From positions 11,151,971 through 11,215,970 of the forward strand of contig OX336338.1 in NCBI GenBank assembly GCA_946902875.1: DNA of 64,000 nucleotides, written 5' to 3'. This document shows positions 56,301-63,501 of the stretch, piece by piece; position 1 is the first letter of the stretch; each line of letters opens with the position of its first letter. A program made the translations under genes and the position numbers. Origin of the DNA: Nematopogon swammerdamellus. Taxonomy: Eukaryota; Arthropoda; Insecta; Lepidoptera; Adelidae. The notes beneath the pieces were generated by a model that did not search any database, was not told the DNA's origin, and was given only the letters and a program-made list of their open reading frames with translations.

Positions 56301-59300
56301 CGGGCTGCTGCCAGAGAATATCGCCGACGTTACCCGAACCGTGACCGCTTTCCCGACCACAGGATTTTTGTCCGCGTTCACGCTGCTTACACGGGAGGTT
56401 ACTTACCTGGTCAACATCATGCAGAAGATGGTCGTGGTCGGCCAGCGATTCATGATGATCAAGAAGAAGAACAAATACTCCGTGCACTAGAAATGGACCC
56501 CACCACGAGCCAGCGTCGCATATCCCGAAACTTGGGTATTCCTAAGTCGGTAGTTCAACGTTACGTAAAGAGAAATCATTTACATGCGTACCACGTACAA
56601 CGAATCCAAGCGTTATTACCAGCAGACTTTGAAAACAGAGTGCAGTTTTGCAGAGAAATGCTACGACGTCATAGAGCTGACCCACAATTTTTCAACAAAA
56701 TTTTGTGGTCTGACGAATCAAGTTTTAGAAGAATTGGAATCTTTAACATTCATAACTTGCACTATTACGCTGTCGTTAATCCACACATAGTTAGAAATGA
56801 CAAGTTCCAACACCAGTTTGGCGTCAACATGTGGGCTGGGATCATTGGCGGACACCTTGTAACATTCGAATTGCCACCAAGATTGAATGGTGCTCTGTAT
56901 TTAGAATTTCTACAAAATAACTTGCACGAAATACTGCGCCAAGCTGAAATTCCAGAGGATTTGGTTAATAACATGTGGCTGCAACAAGATGGCGCGCCAC
57001 CACACTACGCTCGGGCAGTCCGACAATATTTAAACGCCCAGTATCCAAATCGTTGGATTGGTCGAGGTGGAACAATCCAATGGCCAGCGAGATCTCCGGA
57101 TCTAAACCCCATTGATTTTTTTTTTGTGGGGATATTTGAAAGAGATGGTGTACGAAAAAGAGAACCGGACAGAACAAGAATTAAGAAATAAAATAGAGAC
57201 AGCGACAGAAAATGTTAAACTCAACAGAAACGCATTTCGTAAATTGCGAAATAATTTTATTAGACGATGTCGTGCATGTATTGCCGCTAGAGGAAGGAAT
57301 TTCGAACAATTTTTGTAGATATGTGTTATTTCTATCTAATAAAAAAAATTATAATTCGATAATTGTTTTTTTTTACTATCCTCTGATTTACCTTAATTTA
57401 GTCTTTGCTATGAAAAAAAATACATAAAAAAATAATTTTGCTAGAAACAGCAGTGTGTTATACCTCATTTTAATCGCCATTAAATAGGCAAGTTATTTTC
57501 ATACGGGGTCATGTTTTAGTAGTACATTTTTTTTTCACAGTAAGGTTCTAAAGATAGAAATAATTTTTCATAACACTTAAATAATATTGAATAAAATTCC
57601 ATTATTCATAAATCATGATATTCACTATTATAAAAACATTTTTGTAGTGATGATACATCCTCTAGAACCAATTAATGACCATTAATTTTTTCATTTTTTA
57701 TTGACTTTTTTTTTTAATTGCCTTATTATTACGAATTATGGAATTTTATTAAAAAAAGACTAAAATAGTCAAAACTTTTAAGGAGTTCAAGGACCCTGTC
57801 ATGGAGGGATTTTTTACTGCAAATAACCCCCTCTACCTCCCTGTTTCGTTTGGTCCACGATTTTTGGACCACCCTGTATAATATCTCATCTCACTAATAT
57901 CATAAATGTGAAAGTATGTTTGTTTGTTTGTTTGTTTGTTTGTTTGTTTGTTCCTCTTTCACGCCTGAACGGCTGGACGGATTTGGACGAAACTTCGTAT
58001 ATGGGTAGTGTATATGACGGAGTAACATAATTTTTAAAAAAAGTGGTCAAGTTCGAGCCGAGCTCGCGTACAGAGGGTTCCGTACCATAGCGTTTTCTGT
58101 GAGAACTAGAAGGATTGGGATTTTCGTTTACGTTTTCCTGTAAATTAAGTGTATATTCCATGGTAAAAATTTTTTTTTAAAAGTGGTCAAGTTCGAGTCC
58201 AACTCGCGTAAAGAGGGTTCCGTACCATCGCGTTTTCTGTGAGAACTAGAAGGATTGGGATTTTCGTTTACGTTTTCCTGTAAATTAAGTGTATATCCCA
58301 TGGTAACAATTTTTTTTTAAAAGTGGTCACGTTCGAGTCGAACTCGCGTAAAGAGGGTTCCGTACCATCGCGTTTTCTGTGAGAACTAGAAGGATTGGGA
58401 TTTTCGTTTACGTTTTCCTGTAAATTAAGGGTATATCCCATGGTAACAATTTTTTTTTAAAAGTGGTCAAGTTCGAGTCGAACTCGCGTAAAGAGGGTTC
58501 CGTACCATCGCGTTTTCTGTGAGAACTAGAAGGATTGGGATTTTCGTTTACGTTTTCCTGTAAATTAAGTGTATATTACAGTAAAGGGGGCGGGGGAGGG
58601 GAGGGGGGAAGGGGGATGGGAAGGGGGAGGGAGAGGGAAACGGAGAGGGAGAGGGAGAGGGAGAGGGAGAGGGAGAGGGAGAGGGAGAGGGAGAGGGAGA
58701 GGGACCGTGTGGGGCCGGTACTTTAAAAGAATAGCCCCACTGCATCTCTCCCCGTGTATGTCGTAAAAGGCGACTAAGGGATATGACTCCCTTCTTATAT
58801 CACTAGGTGGTAGGGTTTAACCCGCCCGGGTTGGTACCACCGCACTGAATGAAAGGTCGGCCGAAACGGCTATGTAAATAGTTTGTGTTTTCCGTCCAGT
58901 TCAGTGTAGCCGGCACGACCGAAGGGAAGCACTGACGTGGCACCAAGTTCACCCGGTGTTATGGGCTGACATCACGGATGTTGTAGGTGATGTAGCCAAC
59001 CGTGTCAGGTTCCATAAAAAAAAAGGGAGATGGAGAGGGAGAGTGAGAGGGAGAGGGAGAGGGAGAGGGAGAGGGAGAAGAAATTCGTATTTCAAAAGAA
59101 AAAAGTAAGTAACTGAGGCGAGGCCGAAGGTCGAGCTGCGTTCAGGAAGTCCTTCTCGAAGAAAGTAAGTAACTAAGGGCGTGGCCGAAGGCCGAGCTGT
59201 ATCCTGGAAGACGCTAAACCTTCTCGATGACAGTAGGTAACTATAGTCTTCCTGAACGCAGCTCGGCCTTCGGCCTCGCCGTTAGTTACTTACTTTCATC

Positions 59301-62300
59301 GAGAAGGTTTTTGGTCTTCCTGAACGCAGTTCGGCCTTCGGCCTCGCCCTCTGTTACTTACTTTCTCCGAAAAGGTCATCGTCTTCCTGAACGCAGCTCG
59401 GCCTTCGGCCTCGCCCTCAATTACTTAATTTCTTCGAAAATTGTTTATAGTCTTCCTGAACGCAGCTCGGCCTTCGGCCTCGCCCTTAGTTACTTACTTT
59501 CATCGAGAAGGTAAGAAAAACTATAAATCTTCCTGAACGCAGCTCGGCCTTAGGCCTCGCCCTCAGTTACTTACTTTCTTCAGGAAGGTTTATAGTTTTC
59601 CTGTACGCAGCTCGGCCTTCGGCCTCGCCCTCAATTACTTACTTTCTTTGAGTAGGTTTATCGCCTTCCTGAACGCAGCTCGGCCTTCGGCCTCGCCCTT
59701 AGTTACTTACTTTAGTTGAGAAGGTTTATCGTTTACCTTAACGCAGATCGGCCTTAGTTACTTACTTTCTTCCTTTGAAATACGAATTTCACGCGAGCGA
59801 AGCCGCGGGCAAAAGCTAGTGTATGTCATATTTTTTTTTTAAATTAACTGTCTTCTAATAAATATATAAATAATAAATAATGTACATCGATCTTTGTTTC
59901 GGTTGTATTTCGGTTGTCAATTCGATTGTATAGCGTCGACCCTGTCGCACGTCTCTGTGCGAAAAGAGAAGATACTCTACAACTAGATTGTTTCATTCGA
60001 AAGCTCGATGTACATTATTTACTGCCGGGTACTGTACTAACAACTGGATTAAGTCAGTCGTGCATGATAGTCAAAGAGACTTCTCACCTTTGTCAAGTGC
60101 AAGGGAGATGCCCATACTCTGGTCGCGGTTGGTGGAGTAGAAGATGAGTCCGTCCGGCGCAGATGTCTTGAATTTGAGGCTGAGCTGGAAGGTGTCGGCT
60201 GAGCTGATGTTCTGGTAGCGGAGGAAGCTGCCCCTCCCGCCCAGCGACACCAGGTTCGCATACTGTCACCAACAATACATTCACGTTACGTAGGTACCTA
60301 TTAATGTACATATGCACCTATGTGCGAGTACGTACTTGTTTTTATTTTTAAGTAATCCGGCATGGGTGACTGTGTCAGATGGTCCAAAGTACATGCTTCG
60401 ACCAGCCAATAATGTCACCTCCGAGAACATAGGTGCCATACCAGTGACTTCCCCTCGGAATGCCTCGGATTGCTGTCTATACTGGACTAGAGGAGAAATG
60501 CTATGCGGCCATCTTACATGCAGTTGTTGTAGGTATATAAGGTACTAGCTTTTGCCCGCGGCTTCGCTCGCGTGAAATTCGTATTTCAAAGGAAGAAAGT
60601 AAGTAACTAAGGCCGATCTGCGTTAAGGTAAACGATAAACCTTCTCAACTAAAGTAAGTAACTAAGGGCGAGGCCGAAGGCCGAGCTGCGTTCAGGAAGG
60701 CGATAAACCTACTCAAAGAAAGTAAGTAATTGAGGGCGAGGCCGAAGGCCGAGCTGCGTACAGGAAAACTATAAACCTTCCTGAAGAAAGTAAGTAACTG
60801 AGGGCGAGGCCTAAGGCCGAGCTGCGTTCAGGAAGATTTATAGTTTTTCTTACCTTCTCGATGAAAGTAAGTAACTAAGGGCGAGGCCGAAGGCCGAGCT
60901 GCGTTCAGGAAGACTATAAACAATTTTCGAAGAAATTAAGTAATTGAGGGCGAGGCCGAAGGCCGAGCTGCGTTCAGGAAGACGATGACCTTTTCGGAGA
61001 AAGTAAGTAACAGAGGGCGAGGCCGAAGGCCGAACTGCGTTCAGGAAGACCAAAAACCTTCTCGATGAAAGTAAGTAACTAACGGCGAGGCCGAAGGCCG
61101 AGCTGCGTTCAGGAAGACTATAGTTACCTACTGTCATCGAGAAGGTTTAGCGTCTTCCAGGATACAGCTCGGCCTTCGGCCACGCCCTTAGTTACTTACT
61201 TTCTTCGAGAAGGACTTCCTGAACGCAGCTCGACCTTCGGCCTCGCCTCAGTTACTTACTTTCTTCTTTTGAAATACGAATTTCTTCTCCCTCTCCCTCT
61301 CCCTCTCCCTCTCCCTCTCACTCTCCCTCTCCATCTCCCTTTTTTTTTATGGAACCTGACACGGTTGGCTACATCACCTACAACATCCGTGATGTCAGCC
61401 CATAACACCGGGTGAACTTGGTGCCACGTCAGTGCTTCCCTTCGGTCGTGCCGGCTACACTGAACTGGACGGAAAACACAAACTATTTACATAGCCGTTT
61501 CGGCCGACCTTTCATTCAGTGCGGTGGTACCAACCCGGGCGGGTTAAACCCTACCACCTAGTGATATAAGAAGGGAGTCATATCCCTTAGTCGCCTTTTA
61601 CGACATACACGGGGAGAGATGCAGTGGGGCTATTCTTTTAAAGTACCGGCCCCACACGGTCCCTCTCCCTCTCCCTCTCCCTCTCCCTCTCCCTCTCCGT
61701 TTCCCTCTCCCTCTCCCTCCCCCTTCCCATCCCCCTTCCCCCTCCCCTCCCCCGCCCCCTTTACTGTAATATACACTTAATTTACAGGAAAACGTAAACG
61801 AAAATCCCAATCCTTCTAGTTCTCACAGAAAACGCGATGGTACGGAACCCTCTTTACGCGAGTTCGACTCGAACTTGACCACTTTTAAAAAAAAATTGTT
61901 ACCATGGGATATACCCTTAATTTACAGGAAAACGTAAACGAAAATCCCAATCCTTCTAGTTCTCACAGAAAACGCGATGGTACGGAACCCTCTTTACGCG
62001 AGTTCGACTCGAACGTGACCACTTTTAAAAAAAAATTGTTACCATGGGATATACACTTAATTTACAGGAAAACGTAAACGAAAATCCCAATCCTTCTAGT
62101 TCTCACAGAAAACGCGATGGTACGGAACCCTCTTTACGCGAGTTGGACTCGAACTTGACCACTTTTTTTAAAAATTATGTTACTCCGTCATATACACTAC
62201 CCATATACGAAGTTTCGTCCAAATCCGTCCAGCCGTTCAGGCGTGAAAGAGGAACAAACAAACAAACAAACAAACAAACAAACATACTTTCACATTTATG

Positions 62301-63501
62301 ATATTAGTGAGATAGTGAGAAGTGAGAAGTGAGATGAGATATAATGTGCATTTGCACATTCTAATTAGTGGAGACATATGCAAGACTATAGGCAGATGAC
62401 TAACACATCACTCAGCGGCTTCCAGACGTGGCACTCGTGTCAGAAATGGATACAAAACTGAACACGGACACGAGTCGTGACAGATTGTGTCATCATAATA
62501 TCACTAGGCCACCCGGGCTAGCCGGGCTAACCCGCTAACTGGGACAGCCCGACCATCACGAAATCACGAAAGACGTCATTATTCGGCATTCCAGTAGGTA
62601 AGGCGGCATACGGCGGGAAAGGGTTCGGCAAGGTTAGGTTAGGTGGCTCTCTGTGCTTTGAGCGCGCCACCGCGGCTCTTTTGTGTTATTTTGAACTTTA
62701 TCTTTACGAAATAAAGTTAGATGTACTATTGACAATATAATGTTATGAATGCATAACCTGCTTCATGAAAAATCGCTATATTCGTTATGCGTTCGTGTTG
62801 CTAGGCTGGTCGTGACAGGTCATGATTTCGTGATTGATGGAGACCGTGATTCGTGTTGCAATACGACACGAATTGCTTCGTGTCCAATCGTGACAAAATA
62901 TCAACACGAATGCCAAGTCTGGCGACTTCACCCACAGCTTTGCTGAGCACACCTGTTGCCCATTGCAAGCAAGTAATCGAGCACGAAACCAGAAATTGGC
63001 CAAAATATTATCTTACAGCACACTAAATGTTTTGACTCGCGTCAAGCCCTCGTCAGCTAATCTGCGTTGACCAGTTTTTGCAGCACAACACCGATTATTA
63101 TTTTTATCCTATCGTTGGAATAGGGTGTGACGGTATAAGTATGTAAATAAAGATAAAAAAAACCCATAACAAACCTGACATCCGGACGTGACACCAGTGG
63201 CACCCACATTTTGTGTAAGATCGAGCGGTGTGCCCATCACGCCCACGTCCTCAATGCAGCCATCGAAGCCTGTATTGATGATCTCTGTGAAGCCCTTGCC
63301 CAACGGGTAGCCTCCAAAGTACATGCGGTCGTTGGGCCTCATCAGGGTTTCATTGCCGCTGGACTCTCCTTGTTCCATTGGATAGTTGTCGACTTGGAGA
63401 GAGCCTCTCTTGTGGTAACGCGACACCTTCACTTGATGCCACTTGCCATCGTTGAACTTCTGTGTCATCCCGATTGTCACTACGTCACTGTCCAGCCGGA
63501 A
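44047..63501 (-). CDS. Laminin subunit alpha, C-terminal part (11 exons, 5' end outside window)
   Basis: Exons in gene order: 63501-63175, 60262-60088, 54951-54813, 51651-51428, 50722-50627, 50075-49911, 48910-48744, 48042-47806, 47019-46855, 45702-45471, 44309-44047. They total 2,190 nt, all phases agree, and encode 729 aa to TAA. Laminin alpha is the large chain of the secreted basement-membrane heterotrimer. Its LG domains bind receptors such as integrins and dystroglycan. Visible: the end of one LG domain ([19 protein letters not shown]), a full LG ([13 protein letters not shown] to [15 protein letters not shown]), a Pro/Thr/Ala-rich linker, then two more LG domains ([23 protein letters not shown]) ending VSVGMCPTD. 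This order fits LG2 end, LG3, linker, LG4 and LG5. LanA-type is likely, but I did not distinguish it from the other arthropod alpha chain (wing blister type). Confidence 0.92.
44501..44757. mobile_element. MITE in laminin last intron (257 bp, ACAG duplication)
   Basis: TIRs of ~50 bp: AGAGCGTTCCAACTAAAAGT at the left and its complement at the right, continuing through TCGCCGTTATGTTGGCTCC. ACAG stands on both sides (44497-44500, 44758-44761). An inner hairpin, TTTACCGTA...TACGGTAAA, lies at the centre. No coding. Confidence 0.85.
45270..45430. repeat. Dispersed repeat, inverted relative to 37552-37715
   Basis: GTGTTTATAAAAGCACGGTTG, GAATCATAATATACTCACGTGAC and TAGCTTCATTCACAAAATTAC. Same family as in Rab21 intron 3. 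Confidence 0.65.
45471..45702 (-). CDS. Laminin alpha exon j (LG5)
   Basis: Acceptor CTTGCAG, donor GTAAGC. Encodes [33 protein letters not shown] and CDGQWHTIY. Confidence 0.92.
46224..46420 (+). repeat. tRNA-headed SINE
   Basis: Head TTGGCTCAGTGGTGCGGTCG (box A-like) and GTTCGATTCC (box B-like), then ATAAAACTGTAGGTCCCTTATT and GGTGGTAGAGTTTAACCCGCC, which connects the head to the SINE body found elsewhere. It lies in a laminin intron, opposite to gene sense. Confidence 0.75.
46855..47019 (-). CDS. Laminin alpha exon i (LG4 end, LG5 start)
   Basis: 55 codons, acceptor CCTTTCAG, donor GTAAAA. Encodes [15 protein letters not shown], the paired Cys of LG4 (VLPCRQ) and [11 protein letters not shown]. 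Confidence 0.92.
47075..47255 (+). mobile_element. Jockey-like RT C-terminal fragment
   Basis: The plus frame reads [20 protein letters not shown], then [22 protein letters not shown], the C-terminal pattern of jockey-clade RTs (Q-x-QNKxLR, WYxRNxxLHxDL, VxxEI). About 55 codons, in a laminin intron, antisense to it. Confidence 0.6.
47256..47400 (+). repeat. SINE body copy
   Basis: GTGTTTTCCGTCCAGTTCAG, GTTATGGGCTCATG, GATGTAGCCAATCGTGTCAG and an A-run tail, matching 58880-59020. Confidence 0.75.
47806..48042 (-). CDS. Laminin alpha exon h (LG4)
   Basis: 79 codons, acceptor TTGCCAG, donor GTCAGT. Encodes [26 protein letters not shown] and [11 protein letters not shown]. Confidence 0.92.
48744..48910 (-). 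CDS. Laminin alpha exon g (LG4)
   Basis: Acceptor GCCCAACAG, donor GTGCAT, 56 codons with the split Gly. Encodes RYDSRIEFG and [20 protein letters not shown]. Confidence 0.9.
49102..49125 (+). repeat. Long G-run (G5-C-G18)
   Basis: An 18-base G run preceded by CGGGGGC in a laminin intron, the longest pure G tract seen in the window. It could form G-quadruplexes; as C-run in the pre-mRNA it could bind poly-C proteins. It may also vary in length or be an assembly weak point. Confidence 0.9.
49270..49455. mobile_element. MITE-like inverted repeat in a laminin intron
   Basis: TTGACACGATGCGAG and CTCGCATCGTGTCAA form inverted ends (49279 and ~49427). Inner CACGCACGA / TCGTGCGTG also pair. No protein. 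Confidence 0.65.
49911..50075 (-). CDS. Laminin alpha exon f (linker and LG4 start)
   Basis: The preferred acceptor is CTAACAG; another AG 12 bp upstream (start 50087) also keeps frame. Encodes the Ala/Pro/Thr-rich [18 protein letters not shown] and [13 protein letters not shown]. Confidence 0.82.
50627..50722 (-). CDS. Laminin alpha exon e (linker)
   Basis: Acceptor TTTTAACAG, donor GTGTGA. Encodes [10 protein letters not shown] and the proline run [13 protein letters not shown], a flexible spacer between LG3 and LG4. Confidence 0.85.
51428..51651 (-). CDS. Laminin alpha exon d
   Basis: Acceptor TGTGTGCGCAG, donor GTGTTG (weak). Encodes [30 protein letters not shown] and IGRCGKL, the LG3 end. 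The donor was chosen because it keeps frame with the next exon. A transposon terminus begins ~20 bp upstream of the acceptor. Confidence 0.85.
51757..51805 (+). repeat. SINE 3' end
   Basis: GTAGGTGATGTAGCCAACCG, TGTCAGTTTCCAT and an A-run, the last ~50 bases of the SINE. Confidence 0.7.
52091..53527 (-). pseudogene. RT C-terminus, zinc knuckle and RLE of copy 2
   Basis: Open frame downstream of the two nonsense codons, at least 409 codons from the first Met (53320) to the stop at 52091, sharing the end [16 protein letters not shown] with copy 1. The endonuclease motif keeps RPD, which makes it the better reference for the family. Confidence 0.8.
53528..54110 (-). pseudogene. RT palm region of copy 2
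   Basis: Begins within the [20 protein letters not shown] motif and carries [16 protein letters not shown] and [11 protein letters not shown], ending at a TAG where copy 1 has Leu. The fingers part is missing because of 5' truncation. Confidence 0.8.
54525..54720 (+). mobile_element. Non-LTR C-terminal zinc-knuckle fragment
   Basis: The plus frame reads [32 protein letters not shown] and, after a stop, FMKELGWLE. The C-x2-C-x9-H-x4-C pattern followed by this tail is common at the end of R1/jockey-group proteins with RNase H. A small remnant in a laminin intron. Confidence 0.6.
54813..54951 (-). CDS. Laminin alpha exon c
   Basis: Acceptor TTTTCTCAG, donor GTCAGC. Encodes [32 protein letters not shown] and [10 protein letters not shown] of LG3. 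Confidence 0.92.
56217..57191 (+). CDS. Mariner-type transposase, DD41D-like, frame-shifted near the end
   Basis: The likely start is the ATG at 56217 ([20 protein letters not shown]); an upstream ATG at 56157 is also in frame. Order: an N-terminal helix-turn-helix ([25 protein letters not shown]), a second HTH ([20 protein letters not shown]), then DDE/D catalysis: D in ILWSDES, D in [11 protein letters not shown], and D in SPDLNPIDF, with 41 residues between the last two by my count. A run of ten T at ~57115-57125 is one base too long for the frame. The true C-terminus ([12 protein letters not shown]... NFEQFL) is in the next frame to 57318. The protein is therefore truncated here, and a homopolymer sequencing error is possible. 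Confidence 0.82.
   Translation: MADVRRVEYTQREYAEMHYLYGFCDGNARAAAREYRRRYPNRDRFPDHRIFVRVHAAYTGGYLPGQHHAEDGRGRPAIHDDQEEEQILRALEMDPTTSQRRISRNLGIPKSVVQRYVKRNHLHAYHVQRIQALLPADFENRVQFCREMLRRHRADPQFFNKILWSDESSFRRIGIFNIHNLHYYAVVNPHIVRNDKFQHQFGVNMWAGIIGGHLVTFELPPRLNGALYLEFLQNNLHEILRQAEIPEDLVNNMWLQQDGAPPHYARAVRQYLNAQYPNRWIGRGGTIQWPARSPDLNPIDFFFVGIFERDGVRKREPDRTRIKK
57112..57318 (+). pseudogene. Transposase C-terminus in shifted frame
   Basis: 68 codons continuing the mariner transposase after the T-run: [40 protein letters not shown]. No stop or other damage is visible, so the single base is the only lesion I can see. Confidence 0.75.
58041..58590 (+). repeat. 140-bp tandem repeat, ~4 units (left arm)
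   Basis: The unit starts AAGTGGTCA at 58041, 58181, 58321 and 58461, exactly 140 bp apart, with few changes. The right arm has one unit fewer. Confidence 0.92.
58577..58700 (+). repeat. Purine-rich GGGAGA microsatellite
   Basis: GGGGGAGGGG-type sequence passing into (GAGAGG)n of about ten units. It continues after the SINE at 59026-59080, so the SINE sits inside this tract. Confidence 0.9.
58725..59025 (+). repeat. SINE inside left Helitron-like arm
   Basis: From GAATAGCCCCACTGCATCTC through GGGTTTAACCCGCCCGGGTTGG and TTTCCGTCCAGTTCAGTGTA to GTGTCAGGTTCCAT plus A-run. The same insertion, at the same point of the purine tract, is in the right arm. Confidence 0.85.
59100..59790 (+). repeat. 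~65-bp minisatellite with GGCCTTCGGCC cores
   Basis: The phrase CTGAACGCAGCTCGGCCTTCGGCCTCGCCC with AGTTACTTACTTTC spacers is repeated about eight times, the first unit being inverted. The repeat reads as [11 protein letters not shown] peptides in one frame, which is a translation of the repeat rather than a gene. Confidence 0.9.
59870..60045. repeat. MITE relic next to laminin exon b
   Basis: Right end GCTCGATGTACATTATTTACTGCCGGGTACTGTA and left TAATGTACATCGATC pair; related to the MITE at 41087-41270. It ends ~45 bp from the donor side of exon 60088-60262. Confidence 0.55.
60088..60262 (-). CDS. Laminin alpha exon b, flanked by giant inverted repeats
   Basis: 58 codons plus one base, acceptor GGTGACAG, donor GTGAGA. 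Encodes [18 protein letters not shown] and [15 protein letters not shown], the start of LG3. Its length is not a multiple of three, so skipping it would shift the frame. Confidence 0.92.
60544..62312 (-). mobile_element. Helitron-like element, right arm of giant inverted repeat
   Basis: Reverse-complement counterpart of 57889-59820. It has the same terminal sequences, SINE, purine tract and minisatellite order, with three 140-bp units instead of about four and shorter microsatellites. A 95-codon translation across the minisatellite (60850-61137) is identical to that from the left arm (59227-59514), so the copies are very recent. Confidence 0.78.
61345..61640 (-). repeat. SINE inside right Helitron-like arm
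   Basis: T-run, ATGGAACCTGACACGGTTGG to GGGGCTATTCTTTTAAAGTACC; inverted copy of the SINE at 58725-59025 with the same boundaries. Confidence 0.85.
62410..62930. mobile_element. Possible TIR element in a laminin intron
   Basis: CCAGACGTGGCACTCGTGTC at ~62422 and, inverted, the complement of a CCAGACTTGGCATTCGTGTT-like sequence at ~62908-62927 form imperfect ends. Several CGTGAC/CACGA phrases repeat near both ends. No coding. Confidence 0.45.
62945..63080 (-). mobile_element. 3' UTR remnant of the RLE retrotransposon family
   Basis: AGCAAGTAATCGAGCACGA and CTCGCGTCAAGCCCTCGTCAGC...CTGCGTTGACCAG match the 3' UTR of the RLE elements at 24050-24110 and 52020-52095, diverged in the middle. Confidence 0.65.
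63175..63501 (-). CDS. Laminin alpha exon a (LG domain end)
   Basis: 109 codons, phase 0 at both ends, acceptor TGCACAG. Encodes [22 protein letters not shown] and [13 protein letters not shown]. It starts inside an LG fold, so earlier exons lie beyond the window. Confidence 0.92.

Larger units (their letters stand above)
55279..57876 (+). mobile_element. Mariner (DD41D-like) transposon with ~500-bp TIRs, near-complete
   Basis: Ends CAGGGTGGTCCAAAAATCGT / inverted, flanked by TA on both sides (55277-55278, 57877-57878). TIRs run ~500 bp (55279-55782 and 57377-57876), far longer than the ~30 bp usual in mariner. One transposase frame lies between. In a laminin intron, opposite sense to the gene. 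Confidence 0.9.
57889..59820 (+). mobile_element. Helitron-like element, left arm of giant inverted repeat
   Basis: Starts TCTCACTAATATCATAAATG and ends GCGGGCAAAAGCTAGT, the terminal style of non-autonomous lepidopteran Helitrons (TC start, CTAGT end). Inside are a (GTTT)n run, ~4 copies of a 140-bp unit, a GGGAGA-rich tract, a SINE with A tail, and ~8 repeats of a ~65-bp unit with CTCGGCCTTCGGCCTCGCCC. It is repeated, inverted, at 60544-62312. Confidence 0.75.

Noticed and set aside
58535..58766. Gly/Arg/Glu-rich and Pro/Ser-rich frames over the purine tract
   Set aside because: Translations of a GGGAGA microsatellite.
59227..59514. 95-codon [11 protein letters not shown] frame, also at 60850-61137
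   Set aside because: It translates the ~65-bp minisatellite in the Helitron-like arms; identity between the arms reflects recent DNA copying, not selection on protein.
59100..61300. CRISPR-like array
   Set aside because: Regular repeats with spacer-like parts, but the spacers are also repeated, the genome is eukaryotic, and there are no cas genes.
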